A DNA stretch of 64,000 bases from Holophagales bacterium (GTDB taxonomy: Bacteria; Acidobacteriota; Thermoanaerobaculia; UBA5066): positions 124,001-188,000 of the forward strand of contig JADKBZ010000002.1 of assembly GCA_016714815.1 (NCBI GenBank), given 5' to 3'. The notes below the pieces were generated by a model that did no database searches, was not told the DNA's origin, and saw nothing but the letters and a program-made list of their open reading frames with translations. Below, piece after piece: positions 36,231-44,781 of the stretch; within the stretch, counting starts at the first letter, position 1, and each line of letters begins with the position of its first letter. The translations under genes were made by a program, and so were the position numbers.

Positions 36231-37525
36231 TCTACCGCGTCGAGGACTTCCGCGCCCGGGCGACGACCCGGCTGACGGAGCTGCGGCAGGCGAGGTCGCG
36301 CCTTGCCGAGCAGCGCCGGCTGCACGACACGCGGCGGGCGGAGCTCGTGAAACGGCGGACCGACGCAACCGAGGAGCTGACGAGGGCCCTCCTCCCGGCT
36401 TTCACCGTTGAGGCTCTCGCGGAAGCGGCCCGGGTGACGGGGTTCCCGGGCCTGGTTCAGAGCGACTTTCCGGGGCAGGCCGACACCGAGAGCCGGAGTC
36501 TCACGGCCCGGATCGAGCAGATCGAAGCCGACCCGCGCTACCGGGACCGGCGCCTCCTTCGCGACCCGGGCGTCGGGACGTTGACTCGGGCGATCGCGGA
36601 GCTGCAGGAGTTCCGGGAACCGTTCGCCGTCGTCGTCGAGCGGTGCCGGCATCCGCGGCTTGCGCGCCTCCTCGAGGTCGGCTACGGCACGTCGCGCTAC
36701 GCCGTTGCGTTCTGGAGGATGAGCTACTACGCCGACTGGAAAGCCGGGGACGAGATCCTCGAGCGCTTCGGGGAGAAGAAGTCGTTCGCCGAGGTCCTGG
36801 CCGACTACCTCGAGGCCGTCCGGACGCTGGAGACCTACGATCCAAGGCTGGAGTCGCTGAGGGCCGAGTTCTCCGCGGGCGTGGGCCTCGAGGAGGAGCT
36901 GGGCGCGTCGAGAGAGGGGCTCCGGAGCCTCGAGCCGCGCTACTACGGCCTCGCCCGGATCGCCCTGGCAGACCACCTCGAGGCGCTGCCCCAGGAGTCG
37001 CTCGGTGACGTCCTTTCAAACGTCCCCGCGCTCGAGATCCCGGTGAAGAAGTGGCTCGGCCTGGACCACCAGGTGCGATACCTCGATTCCATCCGCGACC
37101 TGCAGATCGAGCCGGCCTGCGAAGACGTCGACAGGGAGATCCGGAAGCTCGAGAAGGACAACCTGAAATACCAGAGGCCGAAGAACGCGGGGGCCGTCTT
37201 CCGGGCCGAGGACTTCGAGCGGCGCTTCGACCCGGCGCGGACGGAGAAGCTGAAGAAGCGCGTTGCGCGGATCGGTGAGGCCCAGGAGACGGTCTACGCG
37301 TTCGAACGGTACGACCGCGGCTCCTTCGTCCGCGACTTCCTCTGGTGGGACCTCCTCACCGACGGGAGAATCGACGGCGACTTCATTCCCGAGGTGAAGA
37401 CCCACCACGACGCTCATCCGGGCGCGCGTTACGAGCGGAGTCTCGACACCGGGGACCTCTCCGCCGCGGGCGCCGCCGTCTCCTCGTCCGGAGTCACCCG
37501 CGACGGACTGCTCGACGCCTCCTGA
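36227..37525 (+). CDS. Unknown 432-residue protein in radical SAM operon
   Basis: The GTG at 36227 overlaps the preceding stop (GTGA) and gives VIYRVEDFRARA. The N-terminal 60 residues are a heptad-rich coiled coil (LTELRQARSRLAEQRRLHDT). The rest is charged and helical with aromatic patches (YAVAFWRMSYYADWKAGDEI; FLWWDLL). No signal peptide, TM helix, cysteine cluster, or nucleotide-binding motif is visible, and I cannot name a family. Its position between the other unknown protein and the glycosyltransferase, with one-base spacing to the latter, suggests a structural or scaffolding role in the same pathway; that is inference. Confidence 0.65.
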   Translation: MIYRVEDFRARATTRLTELRQARSRLAEQRRLHDTRRAELVKRRTDATEELTRALLPAFTVEALAEAARVTGFPGLVQSDFPGQADTESRSLTARIEQIEADPRYRDRRLLRDPGVGTLTRAIAELQEFREPFAVVVERCRHPRLARLLEVGYGTSRYAVAFWRMSYYADWKAGDEILERFGEKKSFAEVLADYLEAVRTLETYDPRLESLRAEFSAGVGLEEELGASREGLRSLEPRYYGLARIALADHLEALPQESLGDVLSNVPALEIPVKKWLGLDHQVRYLDSIRDLQIEPACEDVDREIRKLEKDNLKYQRPKNAGAVFRAEDFERRFDPARTEKLKKRVARIGEAQETVYAFERYDRGSFVRDFLWWDLLTDGRIDGDFIPEVKTHHDAHPGARYERSLDTGDLSAAGAAVSSSGVTRDGLLDAS

Positions 37526-37526
37526 C

Positions 37527-39179
37527 GTGGCGAAGACTCTCCGGATCGTCGCCTACGCGGTCAATGGCGCCGGTGCCGGACACCTGCAACGCCTCACCGC
37601 CATCTGCCGCTGGGTGAGGCGCTATTCGGCCTATTGCGGGGCGGCGTGCGAGGTCTTCTTCCTGACCTCGAGCGAGGCCGACGGTTTCCTTTTCCACGAG
37701 GGATTCGCGTCGTTCAAGATGCCGTCGAAGACCTCCGTGACGGCGGCCGGCATCGACAAGCTCGCCTATCTCGCCCTCGCCAAGCAGTGGGTCTGGCACT
37801 CGCTCGGTCTTCTCCGTCCCGACGTGCTCGTCGTCGACACGTTCCCGAACGGCTCCTTCGGCGAGCTCGTTTCCGCACTCGATCTGGCGAGGGCCCGCGT
37901 CTTCGTCTACCGCCCCGTGAAGGACGAGTTCGCCCGGCGCGCCGACTTCCAGGCGATGCTGCCGCTCTACGACCGGATCCTCGTTCCGGAGACGCAGGAG
38001 GCGGCGCAGATCGTGGTGCCGGAGAAGGCGAGATCCGCGGTCCGTTTCACGGGTCCGGCGATGGTCCGCGAGCGGGTCGAGCTCCGTTCGCGGGAGGAGG
38101 GCCGCGCCCGATTCGGGATTCCCGACGGTCGCCTCGCCGCCCTCGTATCGGTCGGCGGCGGAGGCGACCCGACGGCTGAGGCCGACCTGCGACGTGCTAC
38201 GTCCGCCCTTCTGGCCCACGAGGAGGTCCAGGTCGTCCTCGCCGCGGGGCCGCTCTACCGCGGAGGACGATGGGGCGGCGAGCGAATCACGTGGATCTCG
38301 GAGCCGGCGCTGGCCGAGTGGCTCCCGGCGTTCGATTTCGCCGTCGCGGCGGCCGGGTACAACACCGTCCTCGAGCTGATGCACGCCGGTGTCCCCGCGG
38401 TCTTCCTGCCGCAGGAGAAAGTCGCCGATGAGCAGGACCGCCGTGCGACGGCCGCGGTTCACGCCGGAGCGGCCGCGATGGTGGAGTGGGCGGGGGCGGG
38501 GGAGCGTCCGGGGCTCGAAGCGGCGATCGCGCGCTTCCTCGACGCCGGCGAGCGGGAGCGGGCGGCGAACCGGGCACGGGCCCTGGTGCCGCGAAACCAC
38601 GCGCGCGACGCCGCCGCCGAGATCCTCGAGCTCGTCCTGCCGCCGCACGAGGTGGCCTGCGCCGAATCCGCCGTCACCGACGACCTCCTCGGGGCGGCGC
38701 GGGGGCTCGGCGTACCGCTGGAGGGCTTCTTCGAGCTGATCCAGGCGCTCGTTCCCGCGATCGGCGGGGGTCCCGGCTCGAGGGCCGGGAGAAGGGCGGA
38801 GAGAGAGGCGTCGGACGCGGCGGGCGGCCTCGCGCGGCGCGCGGTCGAATCGGGCGTGCCCGGGATCCACGCCCTGAGGCTTCTCGTTCCGCTCCACAAG
38901 AGGCTCCTGAAAGGACCGCTCGAGGAACGCCTCGAGGGAACGGAGCGAATACTGGCGGCGCTCGCTCCCTTCTCGGAGTGGGGCGCTGCGCTTCACCTCG
39001 TGAGGAGCCTGAGCCCGTCGCGCGACGCGGCGGCCCTCGACGTGGCGGGGGAGCTGGAAGCGTTTCTCGGTCGGTTCATCGGCCAGCCCGGGGGACTGGC
39101 GCAAGCGGTAGCCGCGCTGGCGGCCGCCGAGACCGGCGACCCGCGCGCCCTCCGTGCGCTCGTCGGCGGGCGGGGGTGA
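37527..39179 (+). CDS. MurG-like (GT-B, family 28 type) glycosyltransferase with C-terminal extension
   Basis: 550 residues from GTG 37527, one base after the preceding stop. The N-terminal Rossmann half begins RIVAYAVNGAGAGHLQRL, the GxGH-type acceptor loop of GT28 enzymes. The second half has VSVGGGGDP, ITWISEP and the nucleotide-sugar site AAAGYNTVLELMHAGVPAVFLP, as in MurG and related UDP-sugar transferases. It lacks a signal peptide. The GT-B fold ends near residue 370; about 180 further residues (helical, Ala/Leu-rich) form an extension not present in MurG. The donor and acceptor are unknown. It overlaps the next gene by 4 bases (GTGA), so it is presumably part of the same pathway as the radical SAM enzymes. 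Confidence 0.82.
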   Translation: MAKTLRIVAYAVNGAGAGHLQRLTAICRWVRRYSAYCGAACEVFFLTSSEADGFLFHEGFASFKMPSKTSVTAAGIDKLAYLALAKQWVWHSLGLLRPDVLVVDTFPNGSFGELVSALDLARARVFVYRPVKDEFARRADFQAMLPLYDRILVPETQEAAQIVVPEKARSAVRFTGPAMVRERVELRSREEGRARFGIPDGRLAALVSVGGGGDPTAEADLRRATSALLAHEEVQVVLAAGPLYRGGRWGGERITWISEPALAEWLPAFDFAVAAAGYNTVLELMHAGVPAVFLPQEKVADEQDRRATAAVHAGAAAMVEWAGAGERPGLEAAIARFLDAGERERAANRARALVPRNHARDAAAEILELVLPPHEVACAESAVTDDLLGAARGLGVPLEGFFELIQALVPAIGGGPGSRAGRRAEREASDAAGGLARRAVESGVPGIHALRLLVPLHKRLLKGPLEERLEGTERILAALAPFSEWGAALHLVRSLSPSRDAAALDVAGELEAFLGRFIGQPGGLAQAVAALAAAETGDPRALRALVGGRG

Positions 39180-40258
39180 CGCAGGTGAATCGGCGCGACC
39201 TCACCCTGGCCGGGATCGACGCGGGCATCCCGGTGACCGGCCCGGAGACGGTTCACATCGACCTCGTCAACGCCTGCAACACGAACTGCATCACCTGCTG
39301 GGACCACTCGCCCCTCCTCGACACGCCGCGTCCCGCGGCCTGGAAGGGGCGCCGCGTCCGGACGGACGACGTGGAGCGGCTCCTCGACGACCTCGACGAC
39401 CTGGGCGGGGTCCGCAACGTGATCCTCTCCGGGATGGGGGAGCCGTTCGTCCACCCTGGCATCCACGACGTCATCGCGGCGGTGAAGCGGCGGTCGTTTC
39501 ACCTGACGATCATCACGAACCTCCTGCTCGCCGACGTCCGGAGGGTCCTCGACCTCGGCGTCGACCAGCTCCTCGTCGGCGTCCACGCGGCCTCTCGGAG
39601 AACCTACGAGGCGTTCCACCCGTCCTTCGGGAGCGGTGAATGGGACACCCTCCTCGAGAAGCTCCGTGCGTTTCGGGACGCGGGTCGCCGCTTCAAACAG
39701 GTCCAGGTGATCTGCTCGGTGAACGCCCATGAGCTGCAGGAAATGGTCGCCCTCGCCGCGGAGATGCACGCCGAGTCGGTGACGTTCAAGCGGGCGAGCC
39801 TCAGGGGGGGCACCGAGAGCTGCGGCCTGGACGAAGCCGTTCGCCGACGACTCCTCGAAGAGGGTGTTCCGCGGGCGCGCGAGGCGGCAGGGCGCCTCGG
39901 CGTCGCGACGAACCTCGACGTGCTCGAAAGGCAGCTCGCGGCTCCCGGGGACGAGACGACGCCGGTCGGTGCGCCGGGCTGCTTCATGGGTTTCGCCTAC
40001 GCGCGGGTCACCGTGGACGGCGACGTACTCTATTGCTGCGACCCGACGATCCGCGTCGGCTCGATTTCGGACGGGACGCCCTTCTCGGACCTCTGGAGGG
40101 GGGCAGCGTGGCAGCGCCTCCGCGACCGGCTCCGAGCGGGGGAGAGCCTTCCGGGGTGCGCTCAGTGCGGCAAGTTCAACCAGAACGTCGCGCTGGGCCG
40201 GGCATTCGAGATTCGCTACGGAGCTCAGCGCCTCCTCGAGGTGACGGGGCGCGCGTGA
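39176..40258 (+). CDS. Radical SAM/SPASM-domain protein
   Basis: 360 residues. The 4Fe-4S/SAM motif is CNTNCITC (CX3CX2C) in a Radical_SAM fold: ILSGMGEPFVHP takes the place of the GGEP strand, followed by TIITNLLL. The C-terminal SPASM-type region has Cys in GAPGCFMGF, DVLYCCDPT and GCAQCGKFN, enough for auxiliary clusters. SPASM enzymes modify peptides, proteins or sugars. GTG 39176 overlaps the glycosyltransferase stop (GTGA); a GTG three codons later is possible. The stop at 40258 overlaps the next gene in the same way. It is only distantly similar to the two radical SAM proteins that follow. Substrate unknown. Confidence 0.9.
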   Translation: MTQVNRRDLTLAGIDAGIPVTGPETVHIDLVNACNTNCITCWDHSPLLDTPRPAAWKGRRVRTDDVERLLDDLDDLGGVRNVILSGMGEPFVHPGIHDVIAAVKRRSFHLTIITNLLLADVRRVLDLGVDQLLVGVHAASRRTYEAFHPSFGSGEWDTLLEKLRAFRDAGRRFKQVQVICSVNAHELQEMVALAAEMHAESVTFKRASLRGGTESCGLDEAVRRRLLEEGVPRAREAAGRLGVATNLDVLERQLAAPGDETTPVGAPGCFMGFAYARVTVDGDVLYCCDPTIRVGSISDGTPFSDLWRGAAWQRLRDRLRAGESLPGCAQCGKFNQNVALGRAFEIRYGAQRLLEVTGRA

Positions 40259-41151
40259 GGAGGCCGACCGTCGAGTGGCAGGTCGCGGGGGCGTGCAACT
40301 ACGGCTGCTCGTACTGCATCCAGAGCCCTAAGCACCGGGTCGGCGCGCCGTCGCTGGAGACCGTCGACGGTCTCCTCGCGTTCCTCGCCTCGCTTTCGGG
40401 AAGGTGGGAAGTGAAGATGAGCGGAGGCGAGCCGTTCGCCTTCCGGCTCTTCCTCTCGCGGGTCGTCCCCGGCCTCGTTCACCGGACTCCCCACACCGTC
40501 TCCGTCCTGACGAACCTCTCGGCCCCGCTTTCCGAGCTCGAGCGCTTCGCGGCGCTCACGCGCGGCCGGCTCGGGATCGTCAGCGCGAGCCTCCACCTGG
40601 AGTACACGACCGTGGGCGCGTTCGTCGAGAAGGCGCGCCGTCTGCGGGAATGGATCGGGCCGGAGCCGTCGCTCGTCGTGAACGCGGTCCTCGTGCCGGG
40701 AAAGCTCGAAGAGCTTCTCGAGGTGCGCGACTCCGTGGAGGCTGCGGGCCTGCCGTTCTTCCCTCAGGTGATGAAGGTGAACGGGGGTGTTCACGACTAC
40801 GTGGCCGAAGACCGCGCCCTTCTGCCTCTCTTCCTCGACGCCGGCGGTGACCCGCGCCGCGAGAACCGGGCGCCGAGCTACCTCGGGCGAACCTGCTGGG
40901 CGGGTGTCGACTACCTCGTCCTGACGCAGAGGGGTGATGCCTTCAGCTGCCGGACGGCGAAACGTTTCGGAGAGGGCTTTCTCGGCAACGTGCTCGATGG
41001 CGGAGTCCGCCTCGCGGACGCTTCGCACCCGTGCCCGTACACGATCTGCCCCTGCACCGTCCCGGCGAACCGCGGGATGGTGGAGGGGGTGGGGTCTGCG
41101 ACCGCGACGGCGAAAGAGGCGGCGTTCTCCGTGGCGGGAGAGGTCCCGTGA
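40255..41151 (+). CDS. Radical SAM protein A (sister of the next gene)
   Basis: 298 residues from GTG 40255 (GTGA overlap with the preceding stop). CX3CX2C motif CNYGCSYC at residues 14-21 and MSGGEPFAF for SAM binding; SVLTNLSAP follows. The C-terminal third has further conserved cysteines: RTCWAGVDYLVL, GDAFSCRTAK, and CPYTICPCTVPANRGM. The next gene has the same layout and length, so the two are tandem paralogues. The C-terminal pattern differs from the usual SPASM spacing. It could bind an auxiliary cluster or a substrate. Reaction unknown. Confidence 0.88.
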   Translation: MRRPTVEWQVAGACNYGCSYCIQSPKHRVGAPSLETVDGLLAFLASLSGRWEVKMSGGEPFAFRLFLSRVVPGLVHRTPHTVSVLTNLSAPLSELERFAALTRGRLGIVSASLHLEYTTVGAFVEKARRLREWIGPEPSLVVNAVLVPGKLEELLEVRDSVEAAGLPFFPQVMKVNGGVHDYVAEDRALLPLFLDAGGDPRRENRAPSYLGRTCWAGVDYLVLTQRGDAFSCRTAKRFGEGFLGNVLDGGVRLADASHPCPYTICPCTVPANRGMVEGVGSATATAKEAAFSVAGEVP

Positions 41152-42047
41152 TGCTCCCGCCGCCGAGGCCTGTCGAGGGGGTCGTCAGCTGGAACATCGG
41201 GACGGCCTGCAATTACCGCTGCCCCTACTGCACGCAGCGCGACAAGCGCGACCGGACGAGCCTCGCGGGGGAGACGGAGGGCTTCCTCGCCGCCTTTGCC
41301 CGGCTGCCGGGGAGATGGGAAGTGAAGCTCTCCGGGGGCGAGCCGTTCGTCCACCCGGAGCTCGACGCGTTCGTCGCGGGGCTCGCCCGCCTCGGACACC
41401 GGATCTCGGTCGTCACGAACCTCTCCGCCTCGCGCGAGCGCCTCGCGTCGTTCGTCGCGGCGGCGCAGGGGCGCGTGGGCGTCTTCTCCGCCAGCCTCCA
41501 TCTCCCATACGTTCCGGACCTCGATGGGTTCGTCGGGAAGGCCCGCTTCGTCGAGGAGCTCGTGCGCACCGGTGCCGACCCCTCGCTTCCGCGGCCGAGC
41601 CTCTCCGTCACGGCGGTGGCCACGCGCGACGCGCTTCCGGGCCTTCCCGGCCTGGCTCGGCGCTTCGCGGACGCCGGGCTGACGTTCAAGGTCCAGCCGG
41701 AGAAGCAGAATTCGCGGGTGATCCCCTACTCGGAAGGAGAGCGGGAGCTTCTCCTCGCTCTCGGCGGCCACAACCTCACGGGCGAGATCGAGCACCGCTA
41801 CCTCGGCCGGCCCTGCTGGGCCGGAGCGCTCTCGATGATCCTGGACGACAAGGGCGAGGCGTGGCGCTGCTACCCGGCCCGCAAGGCGCGCCGGGATCGC
41901 CTCGGTCCCTTCCTCGGGGAGGGCTTCGCCCTGGCATCCGGCCCAACTCCTTGTACCTACGAGACCTGTCACTGCACCGTTCCCATCGCCAGGGGCATGA
42001 TGGCGAGAAGCCCCGAGGAGACGAGCCATGCGCTACAAGACCTTTAG
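41151..42047 (+). CDS. Radical SAM protein B (sister of the preceding gene)
   Basis: 298 residues. ATG 41151 shares its A with the upstream stop (TGATG); GTG 41148 is an in-frame alternative. CNYRCPYC (CX3CX2C) and LSGGEPFVHP are the radical SAM signatures; SVVTNLSAS follows. The C-terminal cysteines RPCWAGALSMIL, GEAWRCYPAR and CTYETCHCTVPIARGM match those of the sister protein position for position. Two similar enzymes acting side by side could work as a heterodimer or on successive sites. The reading frame overlaps the next gene by 20 bases, another sign of tight coupling. Confidence 0.88.
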   Translation: MLPPPRPVEGVVSWNIGTACNYRCPYCTQRDKRDRTSLAGETEGFLAAFARLPGRWEVKLSGGEPFVHPELDAFVAGLARLGHRISVVTNLSASRERLASFVAAAQGRVGVFSASLHLPYVPDLDGFVGKARFVEELVRTGADPSLPRPSLSVTAVATRDALPGLPGLARRFADAGLTFKVQPEKQNSRVIPYSEGERELLLALGGHNLTGEIEHRYLGRPCWAGALSMILDDKGEAWRCYPARKARRDRLGPFLGEGFALASGPTPCTYETCHCTVPIARGMMARSPEETSHALQDL

Positions 42048-42558
42048 GACCCTCGCGATCGTCGGCGTCGTCGGGGCGGGAGCGGCCGGTCTCTACGGCT
42101 TGTCCCGCCGCGACTCAGGCCTTGAGCCGGCGGCGGCTCCCCCGCCCGCGACGGTCCCCGCCCCGCGTCTTGCCGCGGCCGCGGAGCCCGGGGCCGGCTC
42201 CGGGGCTCCTGCGGGGCTCCCGGCTCCGGGCAAGGCAGAGGCCGTCCCGACGGCTCCCGACTCCCTCCGGCCGATGGATCGGGAGATCCTCGCTCGCGTT
42301 GCCCAGGGGATTTCGGGTGACAAGGCGAAAGACGCCGTTCGCGGCCGTCCGTGGAAGGTGAACCTCTACCAGGACGCCGGGCAGCCCCGAGTGAACCGCC
42401 TGAAGATCGACCTCGACCGCGACGAGAAGTGGGACGAGAAGTGGACCTTCGTGACCGGAGGCGGCCGCGAGATCGTGAAGCGCCAGGTCGCGCCGAACGA
42501 CGACGAGGTCTACACGCTCGAGTTCCTCCTCGACGGGGAGAGATGGATGCCGAAGTAG
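42028..42558 (+). CDS. Small membrane-anchored or exported protein, end of radical SAM operon
   Basis: 176 residues. MRYKTFRTLAIVGVVGAGAAGLYGL is a basic start plus hydrophobic helix, either an uncleaved anchor or a signal peptide. A Pro/Ala/Gly-rich linker (about 30-85) leads to a compact C-terminal domain (about 90-176) with RLKIDLDRDEKWDEKWTF, in which DEKW is repeated. I do not recognise the family. It begins inside the last radical SAM gene (20-base overlap). It may be the substrate or the envelope-facing partner of the operon; this is a guess from position only. Confidence 0.7.
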   Translation: MRYKTFRTLAIVGVVGAGAAGLYGLSRRDSGLEPAAAPPPATVPAPRLAAAAEPGAGSGAPAGLPAPGKAEAVPTAPDSLRPMDREILARVAQGISGDKAKDAVRGRPWKVNLYQDAGQPRVNRLKIDLDRDEKWDEKWTFVTGGGREIVKRQVAPNDDEVYTLEFLLDGERWMPK

Positions 42559-42604
42559 AGGCGTCCCGCCAGGGCGTGGGGAAGGGGGCCTCGAGCGGTC
42601 CGAG

Positions 42605-43705
42605 TCAGAGCTGGGGCGACCGTTGCCCCGCCTCGATGATGAGGCGGCGAAGCTCGTGGTGCAGCCACTCGTGCTCGGCGCGCTCGCAGAAGTTCTCGTC
42701 GATCTCGACGAGGCGATCGTCTGCGACGAGGCGGCAGGCCGCTCCCCGGACGCGTTCGATCTCCTCGATCGAGCGCAGCGGCAGGGACTTTCCGCGGAAG
42801 CGGACTCCGTCGGCCGAGACCCGGATCGAGGGAGGCCGATGGAGCCGGCTCCACACCCTTGCGGCGACGTACAGGCCCGGGACGAAGGAAAGGACGCCCA
42901 CGCCCGCGACGGCCCAGAAGTAGATCGTCCCTGGCCCCTCCTGGACGGCGGTGCGCAGAGCATCCTGGAAAAGCCACCCTGCGACGGCGGGTGGCACCAC
43001 CAGACCCGCGGCGATCATCCTCCGGTCGAACACCGGTCGATAGGACGTGGTGATCTCGTAGCCGCCTTCCTTCCAGGCGACCGCGAGCTTCGAGGCGGGC
43101 CGTTGCGGCAGGGCCGTCGTCGCCGCTTTGTCGATTCCCAGCCTCTGGAAGAGCGGGACGTCGAGATCCTCGGGGGTCCTCACCTCGCCAGACGGTTTGA
43201 CGTACGGGACTCTCCACATCTTCGCGTGGGTCTCGAGGGCCCGCCTCGTTTCCAGCTCGTCCTCGGACTCGTGCAGCAGAAGCTCCGGAAACGGTTCGGA
43301 TCGGGCGACGTGAAAGGTGGCGAGGCGGTGGGTCTTCCCCCTCCGCACGCGGCGCTCCTCGACGATGTGCCGGAGCGGTCCGACCTCGGAAACGGGGAGC
43401 TGCCTGACCACGGCCCCGTTTCGGACGAAGGTCACGGTTCCGGCGGCGGAATCGACGGAGATGAAGTGCCGGGGCCGGAGCTTCGTGTGGAGACCGGCGC
43501 CGAGAACGAGGAGGAGGAGAAGGACGAGGACGGCGAAGAGCCGGAGAAGCCCGGGAGGAGGCGGCCCGAAGCCGCCGAGGCGCCAGCCCACGGCTTCGAC
43601 GATTGCGACGAGGAGTCCGGCTCCCCCGAGGAAGCGCGCGCGGGACCCCCAGACGCTCCGCCGACCCTCCTCCTTCAGGAGGAACCTCTCCCGCGGTCCG
43701 TTCAC
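42605..43705 (-). CDS. Unknown membrane protein
   Basis: 366 residues with four likely TM helices (about 26-46, 52-74, 228-250, 262-286), two near the start and two in the middle. Between and after them are soluble beta-rich stretches (FISVDSAAGTVTFVRNG; SIRVSADGVRFRGKSLPLRS) of the type that recur in PH-like membrane-associated proteins. No catalytic motif is seen and I cannot assign a function. It faces the radical SAM operon tail to tail across 46 bases and lies 10 bases downstream of the Hanks kinase gene, so it may be cotranscribed with that kinase. Confidence 0.7.
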   Translation of the reverse strand: MNGPRERFLLKEEGRRSVWGSRARFLGGAGLLVAIVEAVGWRLGGFGPPPPGLLRLFAVLVLLLLLVLGAGLHTKLRPRHFISVDSAAGTVTFVRNGAVVRQLPVSEVGPLRHIVEERRVRRGKTHRLATFHVARSEPFPELLLHESEDELETRRALETHAKMWRVPYVKPSGEVRTPEDLDVPLFQRLGIDKAATTALPQRPASKLAVAWKEGGYEITTSYRPVFDRRMIAAGLVVPPAVAGWLFQDALRTAVQEGPGTIYFWAVAGVGVLSFVPGLYVAARVWSRLHRPPSIRVSADGVRFRGKSLPLRSIEEIERVRGAACRLVADDRLVEIDENFCERAEHEWLHHELRRLIIEAGQRSPQL

Positions 43706-43715
43706 GCCGCGGATT

Positions 43716-44639
43716 CTAGAGGCATGCCGGGTCGTTCATCCCGATCCGGGTGAGCCGTAGCGCCAGAGCGTTGCCCGAAGCCGGGCGATCGGGGGCCGAC
43801 TTGCAGAGACACTCGAGGACGAGGGCCGCCAGGGGCGGGGGAACACGGGCCTCCTCGAGCCGGTTCGACGGTACGGGCTCGACGACGTGCATGCGAGCGG
43901 TATCCCAGGGAGTCGAACCCTGGAAGGGCACTTTCCCGGTCAGGAGCTCGAAGGCGATGACCCCGAGCGCGTAGACGTCGGCGCGCGGATCGACTTTCCC
44001 GCCCGTCGTCTGCTCCGGTGCCATGTAGCGGGGCGTTCCGATGAAGCTGAGAGCGGAGGTCAGGGGCGCCAGCGTCGGCCTGTGCGCAAGCCCGAAGTCG
44101 AGAACGGTGACCTTTCCCTGATCGTCCACCATTATGTTCTGGGGTTTGAGGTCCCGGTGCACGATGCCGGTTTCGTGCGCCGAGCCGACGCCGAGAGCGA
44201 CTTGTCCGAGGTAGTCGACGACCGCGGCGGGCGCAAGGCGGCCGGCCGCTGCGAGAAGGTCGGCGAGAGTCCTCCCGTGGATGAGCTCCATCGTGAGAAA
44301 GGAGAGCCCGCCCGCGTTCCCGAGGGAATGGACGCGCGCGATGTTCGGGTGGCGAACCTGGCGACCGAGCGAGACCTCGCGCCGGAACCGCTCCAGGCAT
44401 TCGTCGTCCTCGGGCTCCGAGTCCGGGAGGAGAACCTTGAGCGCCACCGACTCCCCGAGCTCGACGTCGAGGACCTTGAAGACGATGCCCATCCCGCCCG
44501 ACCCGAGAGTTTCCTGCCAGACGTAGCGGGGCACCGATTCGAAGATCCGCCTTGCGACCCTTTCCTTGTTGGCAGAACGGTTCAATCGACCTCCACCCGT
44601 ACTCCCGGTCCTCTGCCGGTGGCATCTCGATGATGGCAT
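43716..44639 (-). CDS. Cytoplasmic Hanks-type serine/threonine protein kinase
   Basis: 307 residues, one kinase domain and no TM or extracellular sensor. Motifs: glycine loop GSGGMG, VALKVL (ATP Lys), HRDLKPQN (catalytic loop), LDFGLA (Mg site), GTPRYMAPEQ (activation segment) and DVYALGVIAFELLTG. It is therefore a complete kinase of the PknB class. The start is uncertain: ATG 44639 adds about 35 residues of low-complexity sequence before the kinase domain, and GTG before PRYVWQETLG is an alternative. Its targets are unknown; the membrane protein gene immediately downstream is the obvious neighbour. Confidence 0.9.
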   Translation of the reverse strand: MPSSRCHRQRTGSTGGGRLNRSANKERVARRIFESVPRYVWQETLGSGGMGIVFKVLDVELGESVALKVLLPDSEPEDDECLERFRREVSLGRQVRHPNIARVHSLGNAGGLSFLTMELIHGRTLADLLAAAGRLAPAAVVDYLGQVALGVGSAHETGIVHRDLKPQNIMVDDQGKVTVLDFGLAHRPTLAPLTSALSFIGTPRYMAPEQTTGGKVDPRADVYALGVIAFELLTGKVPFQGSTPWDTARMHVVEPVPSNRLEEARVPPPLAALVLECLCKSAPDRPASGNALALRLTRIGMNDPACL

Positions 44640-44781
44640 GCCTCACTCGCGAGCTCCCGCCAGCGGTGCTCGGGTGGATCCGACCGCTTCGGGCCCGTGG
44701 ACCGCCATTCCGGCAGAGGAGGTCACGGCCGAAGGGGTCCTTGCCCGACCGTCGAGGGGAGAGCAGAATTCCGACCTGCCT

